DNA from: Desulfuromonadaceae bacterium | Lineage (GTDB): Bacteria > Desulfobacterota > Desulfuromonadia > Desulfuromonadales > SZUA-401 | Assembly: GCA_003246035.1 (NCBI GenBank) | Contig: QKBP01000018.1 | Coordinates: 1 to 39,112 of the forward strand | Direction of reading: 5' to 3' | Length of the DNA stretch: 39,112 nt | Shown here: in pieces, positions 7,189 to 15,155 of the stretch | How the letters are laid out: each line of letters opens with the position of its first letter | Numbering within the stretch: position 1 is the first letter of the stretch | Notes under the pieces: model-generated | What the model saw: the letters and a program-made list of their open reading frames with translations, nothing else | What the model was told of the DNA's origin: nothing | Database searches by the model: none | Translations under genes and position numbers: made by a program

Positions 7189-9114
7189 ATGGCTTTCCAT
7201 GCCGGTGACGACACAACCCTGCTGTACAACAGTCGCATCATCGATACCTACCTCAAGCTGATTGATCGACGCTACCCGGGTGCCGACGTCTACACCCTGC
7301 TGAACGAGGCAGGGATGACCCTCTCCGAAGTGGGCGATGAAGGGCACTGGTTTACCCAGGATCAGGTCAACCGCTTCTACGCCTGTCTCGAACGTCTCAC
7401 CCAGAACCCCCAGATTGCCCGGGAGGCCGGGCGGTTTGCGGTTTCGGCCAATGCTCTCGGGATGTTCCGCCAGTACCTGCTGAGTTTTTTCGGTCCGGCC
7501 GACATGTTCAAGCGGATCGGTCATCTCTGCAGCAAGTTGACCCGCTCGGCGACCTACACCTCGCGGCCGCTGTCGAACAGCAGCGTCGAGGTCGTCGTCA
7601 CGCCGCTCCCCGGTTGCTACGAAGAGCCGTTCCAGTGCGAGAACCGGCTGGGTTTCTTCGAGGCCGGGGTGATGCTGTTCAACTACAACATCCCCGGCAT
7701 CAGCCATCCCGAGTGCCTGTTTCGCGGCGACCCGGTCTGCCGCTACGAGGTGAGCTGGGAACGTCCCCGCTCGGTCCGGTGGCGCATCGGGCGCAATCTT
7801 TTGACCCTGATCGCCATTCCCGCCTCCGTCGCCGCGCTTTTCATGCTCCCCCCGGTGGCCAACCTGGCGCTGATCCCGTTGACCTTGACCGTCCTGTTCG
7901 GGCTCAGCCTGATGGCCGAGATGTATGAAAAGCAGGAGCAGCACGTCAGCCTCTCCCAACTGACCGATACCACCGAACAGTTGATAGACCAGGTCAACAT
8001 CACCCACAGCAACGCCATGATGAGCAAGGAGATCGGCGAGGTCCTCAAGGACCACGTCAGCGTCGAGGAGACCCTGAGCAAGGTCACGCGTGTCCTGCAC
8101 GAACGCCTCGATTACGAGCGGGGGGCCATTTTTCTCGCCAACCGGGAACAGAATCTCCTCGAGTTCCGAGCCGGCTACGGGTACAGCGAAGGGGAGAAAC
8201 GTCTCTTCGAGCGGGTACCGTTCCGCCTCGACCAGGAATACGCCCCGGGGCTCCTGACGCGCTGTTTTTCGGAGAACCGCTCGCTGCTGGTCAATAACCT
8301 GGATGGTCAGGACCCGTCCCTCTCTCCGCGGCGGATGAATATCGCGACGGCCCTGCGGATCGAGTCGCTGATCTGTTGCCCGATCCGCAGCAAGCAGGAT
8401 GTGGTCGGGGTCCTGCTGGTCGACAACCCGATCGGCCGGAGGATGCTGCGCGAGACCGATCTGAGCCTGATCGAGGGGGTGACGCCGGCCATCGGGATTG
8501 CCCTGCACAACGTGCAGCTGCTGGAAGGGAAGGAGCGCCAGTTCGAAACCCTGCTGCAGGTCATGTCGGCGAGCATCGACGCCCGCGATTCGCTGACCCG
8601 GGGTCACTCGGAGAAGGTCACCGAGTACGCCCTGAGCATCTGTCGCATGATGGACATCGATGACGGGTACTGCGAAGCGGTCAGGGTGGCTGCGCTGCTG
8701 CACGACTACGGCAAGCTCGGGGTCCCCGATTCGATCCTCAAGAAGAACGGCCGCCTCGACAGCGGAGAGTACGAGCAGGTCAAGAGCCACGCGCTGATGA
8801 CCGGAGAGATCCTGCGTCAGATCAATTTCGAGGAATCCCTGAGTGAAGTGCCGATCATCGCCCAGGCCCATCACGAGAAAATCGACGGCAGCGGCTACCC
8901 CCAAGGTCTGAAGGGGGACGATATCCCTCTCGGGTCGCGGATCATCGCGGTCGCCGACGTCTTCGAGGCCGTGACCGCCAAGCGTCACTACCGCGACCCG
9001 CTGTCGGTCGACAAGGCGCTGCACATTATCCGCGAAGGGAACCAGAAGCATTTCGACCCGCACGTGGTGGCGGCGTTCGAACGCTGCCTCGAGCGGGGCT
9101 GGCTCGACGCCTGA
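7189..9114 (+). CDS. Membrane HD-GYP c-di-GMP phosphodiesterase with V4R-like and GAF sensor domains
   Basis: 641 residues from the ATG at 7189 (GGAGGGG upstream). Residues ~1-190 resemble a V4R/XylR-N type sensor, ending in the cysteine-bearing ECLFRGDPVCRYEVSW (Cys176, Cys184). Two membrane helices lie at about 203-245, a helical linker to ~285, a GAF domain at ~285-445 and an HD-GYP domain from ~450. The HD pair is at 505-506 (ALLHDYGKLG) and HHEKIDGSGYP at 561-571, so both hallmark motifs are intact and hydrolysis of c-di-GMP is expected. It is monocistronic, after the hisG terminator. The signal sensed by the V4R-like part is not known. Confidence 0.88.
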   Translation: MAFHAGDDTTLLYNSRIIDTYLKLIDRRYPGADVYTLLNEAGMTLSEVGDEGHWFTQDQVNRFYACLERLTQNPQIAREAGRFAVSANALGMFRQYLLSFFGPADMFKRIGHLCSKLTRSATYTSRPLSNSSVEVVVTPLPGCYEEPFQCENRLGFFEAGVMLFNYNIPGISHPECLFRGDPVCRYEVSWERPRSVRWRIGRNLLTLIAIPASVAALFMLPPVANLALIPLTLTVLFGLSLMAEMYEKQEQHVSLSQLTDTTEQLIDQVNITHSNAMMSKEIGEVLKDHVSVEETLSKVTRVLHERLDYERGAIFLANREQNLLEFRAGYGYSEGEKRLFERVPFRLDQEYAPGLLTRCFSENRSLLVNNLDGQDPSLSPRRMNIATALRIESLICCPIRSKQDVVGVLLVDNPIGRRMLRETDLSLIEGVTPAIGIALHNVQLLEGKERQFETLLQVMSASIDARDSLTRGHSEKVTEYALSICRMMDIDDGYCEAVRVAALLHDYGKLGVPDSILKKNGRLDSGEYEQVKSHALMTGEILRQINFEESLSEVPIIAQAHHEKIDGSGYPQGLKGDDIPLGSRIIAVADVFEAVTAKRHYRDPLSVDKALHIIREGNQKHFDPHVVAAFERCLERGWLDA

Positions 9115-9125
9115 GCCGTCTTGCC

Positions 9126-9290
9126 TTGATTTTCGTGGGGAGGCTATTCGCGTACGCGAACCGATGGCTCCATGCCCCCGAGAGAAGCGGCGGAGCCCCT
9201 TGAGGAGCCGAGGAGGCCCTGACCGGCCTCAACACGTGCGAACCTTCTAGCGCCCCGGCTGGCCGAATGCGGCTCCGGGGTGTTGTCGTG
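9126..9290. other. Hairpin-rich intergenic region, possible structured RNA
   Basis: Between the HD-GYP gene and the TRAP operon (convergent) lie four successive inverted repeats. They are a perfect palindrome TTCGCGTACGCGAA (9147-9160); GGCTCC (9166) with GGAGCC (9192, and an alternative copy at 9204); GAGGCC (9213) with GGCCTC (9225); and CCCCGG (9253) with CCGGGG (9275) enclosing GCCG/CGGC. There is no T-tract of a standard terminator and no convincing ORF. It could be a small RNA on either strand, a bidirectional terminator, or a mobile repeat. It does not match tRNA, 4.5S, RNase P or tmRNA signatures that I know. Confidence 0.4.
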
Positions 9291-9300
9291 TGTGCCCCGG

Positions 9301-10578
9301 TCAGTTGAGGAACATCATCGAGAGTTCGGGGAGGTAGGTGATCAACAGGACGCAGAGCATGAGGATGGCCAGGAAGGGCCAGGTCGCGTGGTAGATTTCG
9401 GTGATCGGCTTCTTGAAGCGGTAGCTGGCGATGAACAGGTTGAGTCCCACCGGCGGTGTGAGGTAGCCGATCTGCATGTTGGCGAGGAAGATGATGCCGA
9501 GGTGGACCGGGTGGACATTGTAGCCGACCGCCACCGGCAGGATCAGCGGGACCACCAGGACCAGGGCCGAGAAGATGTCGAGCAGGGCCCCGAGGATCAG
9601 CAGGAAGAGATTCAGCAGGATCAGGAAGGTCAGGCGGCTGCTGACCTGCCCCTGGATGAACTCGAACAGCTTGGTCGGCGCACCGATATCGATCATGTAG
9701 TTGGCCGAGGCGAGCGAAACCCCGAGAATCAGCAGGATCCCTCCGACCATCACCATCGACTGGCGCATGACTTCCGGGAGGTGCCGGATGCTGACCTCGC
9801 GCAGGATCAGGACCTCGACGACGATCACGTAGAGGGCGGTGACCGCGGCGGCCTCGGAGACGGCGAAGTAGCCGCTGTAGATCCCCCCCAGCACCACGAT
9901 CGGCAGAGGGATCTCCCAGGCCGCGTCCCGGAGGGCCGAGAAGACCTCACGGGACGAGAAGCTCGCCAGCTTGCGGCGATGGCCCCGGTTGACCCAGACG
10001 CTGTACGTCGAGAGCAGCAGGAGCATCAGCAGTCCCGGCAGGATGCCGGCCAGAAACAGGTCCTCGATGCTGACCGGGGGGCCGACTTCGGCCTGCTGTG
10101 CGACGATGCCGTAGAGGATCAGCGGGAGCGATGGGGCGAAGAGCAGCCCGAGGCTTCCGGAGGTGGTGACCAGTCCGAGGTTGAAGCGGGGGGGGTAGTT
10201 GGCCTCATGCAGCGCCGGGTAGAGAAGCGCCCCGAGGGCGATGATGGTCACCCCGGAGGCCCCGGTAAAGGCGGTAAAGATCGAGCAGGCCCCGAGGGCG
10301 ACGATCGCCAGTCCGCCGGGCATCCAGCCGATCAGCGCCTGGGTGAGACGCACCAGGCGGTGCGGGGCCTGGCTCTCGCTCAGCAGGTAGCCAGCGAAGG
10401 TGAAGAGCGGGATGGCCAGCAAAATCGGCATTTCGGCAATCCGGTAGATCTCGAGAGGGACGATCGAGAGGTCGATGCCGCTGCGATGAAAGCCCCACAT
10501 GGCGCTGGCGGCGATAATGGCGAAGAGGGGGGCGCCGAGGAGCGCGAGCAGAATCAGGAGCAGGCCGACGATGATCAC
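9301..10578 (-). CDS. dctM: TRAP transporter large permease (DctM)
   Basis: 425 residues from the GTG at 10578, in GGAGG-ATGCC-GTG, overlapping the dctQ stop by four bases (GTGA). This start gives the normal DctM length and first helix (MIIVGLLLILLALLGAPLFA); a longer frame would run back through dctQ. It has about 12 membrane helices and the family motifs IPLFTFAGYLLSES and FTGASGVTIIALGALLYPAL. This subunit forms the sodium-coupled transport channel for an organic acid or similar solute delivered by DctP. Confidence 0.92.
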   Translation of the reverse strand: MIIVGLLLILLALLGAPLFAIIAASAMWGFHRSGIDLSIVPLEIYRIAEMPILLAIPLFTFAGYLLSESQAPHRLVRLTQALIGWMPGGLAIVALGACSIFTAFTGASGVTIIALGALLYPALHEANYPPRFNLGLVTTSGSLGLLFAPSLPLILYGIVAQQAEVGPPVSIEDLFLAGILPGLLMLLLLSTYSVWVNRGHRRKLASFSSREVFSALRDAAWEIPLPIVVLGGIYSGYFAVSEAAAVTALYVIVVEVLILREVSIRHLPEVMRQSMVMVGGILLILGVSLASANYMIDIGAPTKLFEFIQGQVSSRLTFLILLNLFLLILGALLDIFSALVLVVPLILPVAVGYNVHPVHLGIIFLANMQIGYLTPPVGLNLFIASYRFKKPITEIYHATWPFLAILMLCVLLITYLPELSMMFLN

Positions 10579-11102
10579 GGCATCCTCCGGCGGCGAACCA
10601 GCTGCAGGGTCTTGCGCAGCGTATGGGTCAGGTAGCGGTAGCTGATCAACCCGAACCCGAGCGGCAGGATCGCCTGGACGACCCAGGACGGCCAGTCTCC
10701 CAGAACCCGCGAGCCGAACTCGGCCTCGATGCGCACGAAGTTCCAGGAGTGCCAGGCGAGGACAGCGCAGATCACGGTGGTGAAGAGGTCCGTGAGAATG
10801 CGTACCATCAGCTGCGAACGCAGGGGGAGGAAGCGCGAGATCACGTCGATGGTCAGGTGGTTGTCGTCGCGGCTGGCGGCCAGGGCGCCGATCAGGCAGA
10901 GCCACAACACCAGGATGCGCAGCAGCTCGTCTCCCCAGACCAGCCCGCTGTCAAAGACGTTGCGCAGGACGATCAGCACAACCGCGAGGACGACCATCAC
11001 CAGCAACATCAGGGCGAGGAGCGCGTCTTCGAGCCATTTCCCCCAGCACCAGAGACGATCCAGGGGGTTCGGGCTCTTCTCCGGACACTCCTCTTCAGCC
11101 AC
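10575..11102 (-). CDS. dctQ: TRAP transporter small permease (DctQ)
   Basis: 175 residues from a GTG at 11102, overlapping the dctP stop by eight bases. Four membrane helices (about 24-47, 60-78, 98-120, 138-158) and the conserved WGDELLRILVLWLCLIGA region identify a DctQ subunit, which packs against DctM. The last helix is followed by a very basic tail (VRRRRMP). Both overlaps indicate tight translational coupling with dctP and dctM. Confidence 0.92.
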   Translation of the reverse strand: MAEEECPEKSPNPLDRLWCWGKWLEDALLALMLLVMVVLAVVLIVLRNVFDSGLVWGDELLRILVLWLCLIGALAASRDDNHLTIDVISRFLPLRSQLMVRILTDLFTTVICAVLAWHSWNFVRIEAEFGSRVLGDWPSWVVQAILPLGFGLISYRYLTHTLRKTLQLVRRRRMP

Positions 11103-12099
11103 GGTTCCGCTCCCGGTAGTCGAGCAGGTAGCGCTCCATCTGCAGCCACAAGGCCTTGTCGAAGAAGCCGTTGTGGCTCAACTCTTCGATGGCGGCCCGG
11201 GTCAGGGTGCGAAGCTTGCGGATCTCTTCCCGCTCCTGGTCGATGGCGATCATCCCCTGGTCGAGCAGGGCCTGGTAGGCATCGCGGTTGTCCTGGCGGT
11301 TCTGCTGGTCGAATGACCGGAACATCGGCTCGATCACCTCGCGCACGATGGCCTGGTCGGCAGCGGAGATTTTCTGGAAGGTGCGCTGATCGAGAGCAAA
11401 GACCCCGATGATGTAGGTCAGCGGGGTGGTGGCGATGTACCGGACGCGAGTCTGCCACTGGAAGACCAGCGCACCGATCGGCGAGGTGGCGACGATGTCG
11501 ACCAGGCCCGTCTGCAGGCCGGTCAGGACGTCGGTGATCGGCAGCGGCACGGGCGAGAGCCCCAGCGCCTCCATCGAATTGTAGTAGACCCGGTCTCCCT
11601 CCGGGACCCAGACCTTTTTGCCGCGCAGGTCATTCACCCCGCGGATCGGGTCGTTCCCCATGAACATCCCGAAGCCCCCCTCGGCAAAACCGAAGCTGAC
11701 GAAACCGTTCGCTGCGAGGCGATCCTTAAGGATCGGATCGAAACGTTCCCGCACGTAAGCGACCTCGTCGAGGTTGTCGAAAAGCAGCGGCAGGCTGTAG
11801 AGGCGCAGGTCGGGGCAGACTTCCTCCAGGGCACCGCCGGTGAACATGCCGCCGTGCAACTGGCCGACACGGATCTTGCGCAGCACGCTCTTCTCGTTCC
11901 CCATGACGCCGCCCGGATAGAAGCGGAATTCGACCCGGCCCTCGGTGCGCTGCTTGATGGTCTCGGCCGCTTTGCGCATCTCGACGATCCAGAGCGACCC
12001 CTCCGGGGCGATGGTGGCGATCTTGAGGGTCATGGCCATCGCCGGGAGGCTGACCAGGGAAAGCACCAGGACGGTGAGAAAAATGCGTGGGACGATCAT
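11095..12099 (-). CDS. dctP: TRAP transporter periplasmic solute-binding protein (DctP)
   Basis: 334 residues with a signal peptide (MIVPRIFLTVLVLSLVSLPAMA, cut before MTLKIATIAPEGS). The start ATG has GGGAG upstream. Family motifs include the early LKIATIAPEGSLW, the GGVMGNEKSVLRKIRVGQLHGG segment and the LRGKKVWVPEGD region. It captures the substrate in the periplasm and hands it to DctQM. The ligand is not readable, but the subclass paired with a TatT lipoprotein is proposed to carry hydrophobic or unusual solutes. It lies 14 bases after tatT. Confidence 0.92.
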   Translation of the reverse strand: MIVPRIFLTVLVLSLVSLPAMAMTLKIATIAPEGSLWIVEMRKAAETIKQRTEGRVEFRFYPGGVMGNEKSVLRKIRVGQLHGGMFTGGALEEVCPDLRLYSLPLLFDNLDEVAYVRERFDPILKDRLAANGFVSFGFAEGGFGMFMGNDPIRGVNDLRGKKVWVPEGDRVYYNSMEALGLSPVPLPITDVLTGLQTGLVDIVATSPIGALVFQWQTRVRYIATTPLTYIIGVFALDQRTFQKISAADQAIVREVIEPMFRSFDQQNRQDNRDAYQALLDQGMIAIDQEREEIRKLRTLTRAAIEELSHNGFFDKALWLQMERYLLDYRERNRG

Positions 12100-12113
12100 G
12101 CTCGGCTTCTCCC

Positions 12114-12941
12114 TCAGAAATAATTGTCGGCGGACTCGAGGAACTGGCGTGCTTCGGTCTGGGCCAGGGTGTTGACGAGGGTCTTCCCGTTGCCGCCCGG
12201 TTCAGCGGCGAGGACCTCCTGCAACAGTCGATCGTGCAGTTCCCGGTCGTAGACGCCGCGTGCGTAGTAGCGGGCGAAGGCGACCTTGAAGCTCAGATCG
12301 CGCCCCCCGGAGATTTCCAGGGCCCGTTCGAAGTGCTTACGGCTCTCTTCCGGTTCTCCACCCAGGGCCGGGGGGCGCAGGGCCATCAGGATCCCCAGGT
12401 AGAGATGGCCGGCTCCCTGCTCCCAGGTTTCGTCGATGGCGATGACCCTCTGCAGGGCGAGTTCGATCCGTGGCAGTTCGGCCAGGGCGCGCATGTCGTT
12501 GCGGTGGGTCTGCAGCCAGGCCAGCATCGAAACGCTGTAGGCGTAGAGCTCTTTCAATTCGTCCTGGTCGAGTCTCTCCAGTACCCTGCGGTAGGGTTCA
12601 AAGGGCATCTCGGGGAGATCGCAGGCGATTTCGTTGGCCAGGCAGATCGCCTGATTGCCGTAACTCCGGCTGCGCTCCGCGAGCAGGGCGCTGCTCTGCG
12701 GGTCGCTGCTCAGCGAGGTGGCGTAGAAGGCGTAGAGCTTGGCGGCCGCGGCATTCATGCCGGCATCTTGCGGGTCATTGGCGACCAGAGTATCGAGCAT
12801 CAGCAGGTAGGCGGGGAAGGCACTCGACACCAGGGACGGGACGGGGTAATCCATGATCGTGCGTTCGAGGGCACGGGGGAGTCCGCCCAAACCGCAGGCG
12901 TTCAAAAACAACAGCAGAAGCAGCACCAGTCGTTTCGGCAT
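12114..12941 (-). CDS. TatT-type TPR lipoprotein of a TRAP transporter
   Basis: 275 residues. The N-terminus is a lipoprotein signal (MPKRLVLLLLLFLNAC, lipobox LNAC), so the mature protein is lipid-anchored at Cys16. The rest is all helical with TPR-like repeats (for example ELPRIELALQRVIAIDETWE and ESRKHFERALEISGGRDLSF). It matches the TRAP transporter T-component family described for Treponema Tp0956, where TatT trimers bind the DctP-like protein. It is the first gene of a tatT-dctP-dctQ-dctM operon, which confirms the assignment. Confidence 0.88.
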   Translation of the reverse strand: MPKRLVLLLLLFLNACGLGGLPRALERTIMDYPVPSLVSSAFPAYLLMLDTLVANDPQDAGMNAAAAKLYAFYATSLSSDPQSSALLAERSRSYGNQAICLANEIACDLPEMPFEPYRRVLERLDQDELKELYAYSVSMLAWLQTHRNDMRALAELPRIELALQRVIAIDETWEQGAGHLYLGILMALRPPALGGEPEESRKHFERALEISGGRDLSFKVAFARYYARGVYDRELHDRLLQEVLAAEPGGNGKTLVNTLAQTEARQFLESADNYF

Positions 12942-12971
12942 CGAACAACATCCTGGGAAGAAATGCTATAC

Positions 12972-12999
12972 ATGATAATGGATTCGGCAGGGAAGACAA
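12972..12999 (-). promoter_or_regulatory. Candidate sigma-70 promoter of the tatT-dctPQM operon
   Basis: On the minus strand TTGTCT (12994-12999) is followed after 16 bases by TATCAT (12972-12977), about 30 bases before the tatT ATG. Confidence 0.5.
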
Positions 13000-13030
13000 C
13001 GGTTTTACGCGACGAAATCGAATCCGGTCC

Positions 13031-13059
13031 TTGTCAGCGCCCGACCCGGGACGTATTCT
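13031..13059 (+). promoter_or_regulatory. Candidate sigma-70 promoter of the class V PLP enzyme gene
   Basis: TTGTCA (13031-13036), 17 bases, then TATTCT (13054-13059), placed 35 bases before the ATG at 13094. The divergent tatT promoter lies ~30 bases to the left. Confidence 0.5.
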
Positions 13060-13093
13060 GGTGGCCCGGATGACGGGCTTACAGGAGTAGCGG

Positions 13094-14215
13094 ATGCAGA
13101 CCTGGTATCACGAGATGATGCTCGCAGCGGACCAGCTGTTTTTGAACCACGCCGCGATCGCCCCGTTGTCGCGGCGCGCGTTCGAGGCGATGCAGGCGTT
13201 CAATCGGGACTGCGCGCAGCGGGCGAGCAGCGACTGGCGGGACTGGCAGGGACGGGTGGCCGGGGTGCGACGCCAGGCGGCGCAACTCCTCGGTGCCGCT
13301 CCGGAGGAGATCGCCTTTACCGGCAACACCTCGAGCGGGTTGGCGACCGTGGCCGAAGGGTTCCCGTGGCAGGAGGGGGACACGATGCTCTTCGTGACTC
13401 CCGACTACCCCGCCAACGTCTACCCCTGGCAACACCTGGAGCGACGCGGGGTCAAGGTTCGGAGTCTCGCCCGCCGCGAGGGGCGTATCGACCTGGAGCA
13501 GCTCACCAGGGCCCTGGTGCCGGGGGTGCGTCTGCTCGCTGTCAGCAGCGTCGACTTCGCCACGGGCGCGGTGGCCGACCTCGCGGCGATCGGTTTGCTC
13601 TGCCGCGAGAGAGGGGTGATGCTGGCGGTCGACGCCATCCAGTCGCTGGGGGTGCTGCCGATCGACGTGCACGCCTGCGGGATTCATTTCCTCTCCGCCG
13701 GTGCGCACAAGTGGCTGCTCGGCCCCCTCGGGACGGGGGTCCTGTTCGTCGAACGTTCCTGGTGCCGTCGCCTTGCCCCTCCCCTGGTCGGATGGAAGAG
13801 CGTGGTCGACGAGGAGGACTTCACCCTGCACTTCGAACTGCGCGACGACGCGGCGCGCTTCGAGCCTGGGAGCCTCAATTTCAGCGGAATTTTCGGTCTC
13901 GGAGCATCCCTGGGGCTGCTCGCCGAGGTCGGCCCGGAGACGGTGCGCCGGCTGGTCGGGGAACGGATCGCGCAGCTGCGTGAGGGGATTCACAAGCGTG
14001 GTTTGCGGGTCCTCACCCCGGAGGGTTCGGGCGAGCAGGCGGGGATCCTGACCTTCATCCCCCATAACCGTCCGGAAGAGGTTTTCCGCAAGCTGCTGGC
14101 CGAGGGGGTGCTGCTGTCGCTGCGCGGCGGCGGCCTGCGGGTCAGCCCCCATTTCCATACCGGCCCGAGCGAGATCGAGCGCTTCCTCGAGCTGCTCGGG
14201 CGCTGCGACGGCTAG
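13094..14215 (+). CDS. Class V aminotransferase-fold PLP enzyme (C-S lyase, desulfurase or epimerase-like)
   Basis: 373 residues from the ATG at 13094 with AGGAG upstream. The N-terminal FLNHAAIAPLS, Asp180 (VDAIQS, pyridine-nitrogen contact) and the PLP lysine Lys206 (SAGAHKWLLGP) place it in the class V fold together with NifS, SelA-like, isopenicillin N epimerase-like and EgtE/C-S lyase enzymes. There is no obvious NifS/SufS mobile-loop cysteine motif, so ordinary cysteine desulfurase activity is doubtful. Its stop shares CTAG with the stop of the converging dipeptidase gene, making it the direct neighbour of the peptide-modification operon. A C-S lyase role there is attractive but inferred. 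Confidence 0.85.
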   Translation: MQTWYHEMMLAADQLFLNHAAIAPLSRRAFEAMQAFNRDCAQRASSDWRDWQGRVAGVRRQAAQLLGAAPEEIAFTGNTSSGLATVAEGFPWQEGDTMLFVTPDYPANVYPWQHLERRGVKVRSLARREGRIDLEQLTRALVPGVRLLAVSSVDFATGAVADLAAIGLLCRERGVMLAVDAIQSLGVLPIDVHACGIHFLSAGAHKWLLGPLGTGVLFVERSWCRRLAPPLVGWKSVVDEEDFTLHFELRDDAARFEPGSLNFSGIFGLGASLGLLAEVGPETVRRLVGERIAQLREGIHKRGLRVLTPEGSGEQAGILTFIPHNRPEEVFRKLLAEGVLLSLRGGGLRVSPHFHTGPSEIERFLELLGRCDG

Positions 14216-15150
14216 CCCGGGAGGACGCGGGCGTAGAAGCGCAGCCAGTTTCCCCCCAGCAGGGCGGCAATCCCTTCGTCGCCGTAGCCTTTTCGGTCGA
14301 GTCCTTCGACAAGCCGGCTCCAGCCCCGGTAGTCCTCGAGCCCGGCGCACGCGCCGGGAAATCCACCGTAGTCCGAGCCGAGGGCGACGTGCCCGATCCC
14401 TACCGTGTCGACCAGCCAGTCGAGCTGGTTCACGACCTCCCGCCAGTCAATCGTCGCGCCCTCTCCAAGCATCTCCGGGGCCAGCGCGAGGCCGATCACC
14501 CCGCCGCGAGCGGCGATGGCGCGGGCCTGTCCCGGGTCGAGGTTGCGGACACGGTCACAGAACGGGCGCAGGCCGGTGTGCGAGCTCATCACCGCGCCGG
14601 GGTAGCGGTCGAGGACCTCCTGCAGTCCCGGCGGGGCCAGATGAGCCAGGTCGATGACCCAGTTGCGCTCGGCGAGAGTTGCCAGCAGCGCTCGGCCGGC
14701 GTCGGTCAACCCCCCCGGGGCGCTGACGCCGTTCCCGTCGGCAAGCCGGTTGCGGCCGGCGTGCGTGAGCCCGGCCATCCTGACCCCCTGCGCTTCGAGC
14801 TGCGCGAGGTCGGCCTCGAGCAGGGCGTCGGCGTTTTCGATCAGCAGCAGCTGCCCGGGGCGTTCACCGGCCCGGAGTCCCTGCAGGTCGGCTGCGTGGC
14901 GCACGGGTACCAGGCCGGCCGTGGCCCGTTCCGAAAACGCGAGCTGCCGGAGGAGGTGGGGCCAGGCTTCGGTCCCGTTGTGGCGGTCGGCACAGTAGAG
15001 CGCGCAGACCATCAGGAGTACCCCGCCGTCATGAACGGCGCCGGGAGTGAACGGTCCGCTGCGCAGCGCTCTCCAACTGGCGGAGGGGGCAAAATCCTGC
15101 AGGTAGTAGGTGAGGTCGACGTGACCGTCGACGATCGCAGGGGTCGGCAT
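14212..15150 (-). CDS. Membrane dipeptidase family (peptidase M19)
   Basis: 312 residues from the ATG at 15150, five bases after the methyltransferase stop. TTG codons slightly upstream are possible starts, and none has a strong ribosome site, suggesting translational coupling. M19 zinc motifs are present in order: DGHVD (His10, Asp12), the bridging Glu in LIENAD, GLTHAGRN, DLAHL, SSHTGLRPF and LGSDYGGFPG. The family hydrolyses dipeptides, including Cys-Gly and beta-lactam-like substrates. No signal peptide is seen, so it is probably cytoplasmic. As the last gene of the radical SAM-peptide-methyltransferase operon it may trim peptide products to single amino acids. Confidence 0.88.
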   Translation of the reverse strand: MPTPAIVDGHVDLTYYLQDFAPSASWRALRSGPFTPGAVHDGGVLLMVCALYCADRHNGTEAWPHLLRQLAFSERATAGLVPVRHAADLQGLRAGERPGQLLLIENADALLEADLAQLEAQGVRMAGLTHAGRNRLADGNGVSAPGGLTDAGRALLATLAERNWVIDLAHLAPPGLQEVLDRYPGAVMSSHTGLRPFCDRVRNLDPGQARAIAARGGVIGLALAPEMLGEGATIDWREVVNQLDWLVDTVGIGHVALGSDYGGFPGACAGLEDYRGWSRLVEGLDRKGYGDEGIAALLGGNWLRFYARVLPG

Positions 15151-15155
15151 CGGCG

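Noticed and set aside
9126..9290. tRNA, 4.5S/SRP RNA, 6S RNA, RNase P RNA or a c-di-GMP riboswitch
   Set aside because: No cloverleaf or T-loop, no conserved SRP tip or RNase P core, no single long rod with central bubble, and no GEMM core were found. Only a generic structured region is claimed.
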